From Aquibacillus salsiterrae (lineage in GTDB: Bacteria > Bacillota > Bacilli > Bacillales > Amphibacillaceae), in the NCBI RefSeq assembly GCF_028416595.1, contig NZ_JAMQKC010000005.1, positions 1 to 64,000 of the forward strand: a stretch of DNA of 64,000 bases, given 5' to 3'. Under the pieces are notes generated by a model that was given only the letters and a program-made list of their open reading frames with translations, made no database searches and was not told the DNA's origin. Below are positions 63,419-64,000 of the stretch, piece after piece; position 1 is the first letter of the stretch; every line of letters begins with the position of its first letter. Both the position numbers and the translations under genes were made by a program.

Positions 63419-64000
63419 ATGGCATCTCCTTCTCTAGCGAAATTCTCGTTCCAATTGTTTCGCCATTCATAAACTGAATCAGCCCATTTACTTCTAGGCC
63501 ATTAACAATGGATACCTCAGGGACTCCTTGGACGAGCGCCTTTAAAGCAGATTCAACCTTTGGAATCATTCCACCGTAAATTACTTTATCTTCAATTAAT
63601 TGCTCAATTTTTTCCTTGCCAACGTGGTGAAAAATGAGCTTCTCCCCATTTTGCTCCGTATAAATTCCAGGAATGTCACTGATAAAGCAAAGCTTTGCTG
63701 ATAGTGCTTGGGCAATTGCTGAGGCAGCCATATCTGCATTAATATTAAACCGTTGTCCTTCTTCATCAATACCTACTGGTGAAATGACAGGGATGTAGCC
63801 TTGGTTAACAATTTCTTCGATAATTGGTGTTTTTACTTGTTTAACTTCTCCAACAAAGCCTAACTCACTTACTTTTGCTGGTGTGGCATGAAGCAAGCCA
63901 CCATCAACACCACTAATACCATATGCCTTACCAGAAGCTTGTGTTAGATTACGGACAATTTGCTTATTCATTAAGCCACTAAGCGCCATTTCTACTACAT
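63411..64000 (-). CDS. argB: Acetylglutamate kinase, 3' part
   Basis: The reading frame stays open to the window edge (VVEMALSGLMNKQIV), so only the C-terminal about 196 residues are present. Amino-acid-kinase features are clear: GFVGEVKQVKTP, the nucleotide/substrate segment FNINADMAASAIA, FISDIPGIY and the Lys of GGMIPKVESAL. It phosphorylates N-acetylglutamate, the second step of arginine synthesis. Overlaps argD. Confidence 0.92.
   Translation of the reverse strand, partial: VVEMALSGLMNKQIVRNLTQASGKAYGISGVDGGLLHATPAKVSELGFVGEVKQVKTPIIEEIVNQGYIPVISPVGIDEEGQRFNINADMAASAIAQALSAKLCFISDIPGIYTEQNGEKLIFHHVGKEKIEQLIEDKVIYGGMIPKVESALKALVQGVPEVSIVNGLEVNGLIQFMNGETIGTRISLEKEMPYV

Overview
The window comes from a low-GC, Gram-positive Bacillaceae-type genome. 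The proteins resemble Bacillus families, the ribosome binding sites are strong (AGGAGG, GGGGG), GTG and TTG starts are common, several promoters are near-perfect sigma-A, and a preQ1-I riboswitch is present. Almost every gene lies on the minus strand. The exceptions are yjbQ, an AraC regulator with an ABC-2 transporter, and an ArsR-type regulator. I saw no rRNA, tRNA, CRISPR array, prophage or intact insertion sequence.

Left part (1-17.9 kb): a 52-bp tandem repeat array, then housekeeping and stress genes. These are a ROK repressor, an aldo/keto reductase with an epimerase, a HAD phosphatase, an SDR, a ring-cleaving dioxygenase, a BCCT transporter, HelD, a heterodimeric ABC exporter, an NCS2 nucleobase permease, RidA and YjbQ. 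A second, degenerate array, also of about 52-bp period, lies at 6945-7228.

Central part (18-56.4 kb): a large L-arabinose / arabinan utilisation island. Cytoplasmic enzymes: AraM, two GH51 arabinofuranosidases, a GH27 enzyme with a beta-L-arabinopyranosidase signature, a GH127 beta-L-arabinofuranosidase, AraA and AraD. Surface enzymes: two GH43 proteins. Transport: an eight-gene operon (33.0-45.5 kb) with two binding proteins, two permease pairs, a beta-propeller/TPR/Yip1 membrane protein and a large surface protein of unknown function; AraP and AraQ follow a GH51 gene further on. Regulation: two adjacent AraR paralogues, an AraC-type regulator and an unusual ArsR-type regulator. Pairs of AraR-like operators spaced 41-42 bp sit at three promoters. 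Ribulokinase (araB), AraN and an importer ATPase are not in the window. My reading is that arabinan-type glycans are trimmed at the surface, oligosaccharides are imported, all arabinosyl linkages are hydrolysed inside, and L-arabinose goes via L-ribulose towards D-xylulose-5-phosphate, with the kinase supplied from elsewhere.

Right part (56.7-64 kb): a YhfP-like reductase, an NlpC/P60-like protein, an orphan response regulator, a queF-yhhQ operon under a preQ1-I transcriptional riboswitch with a perfect promoter and visible antiterminator/terminator, purU, and argD with the 3' part of argB running off the edge.

The least understood part is the eight-gene transport operon with its divergent ArsR-type regulator; several of its proteins have no function I can name.
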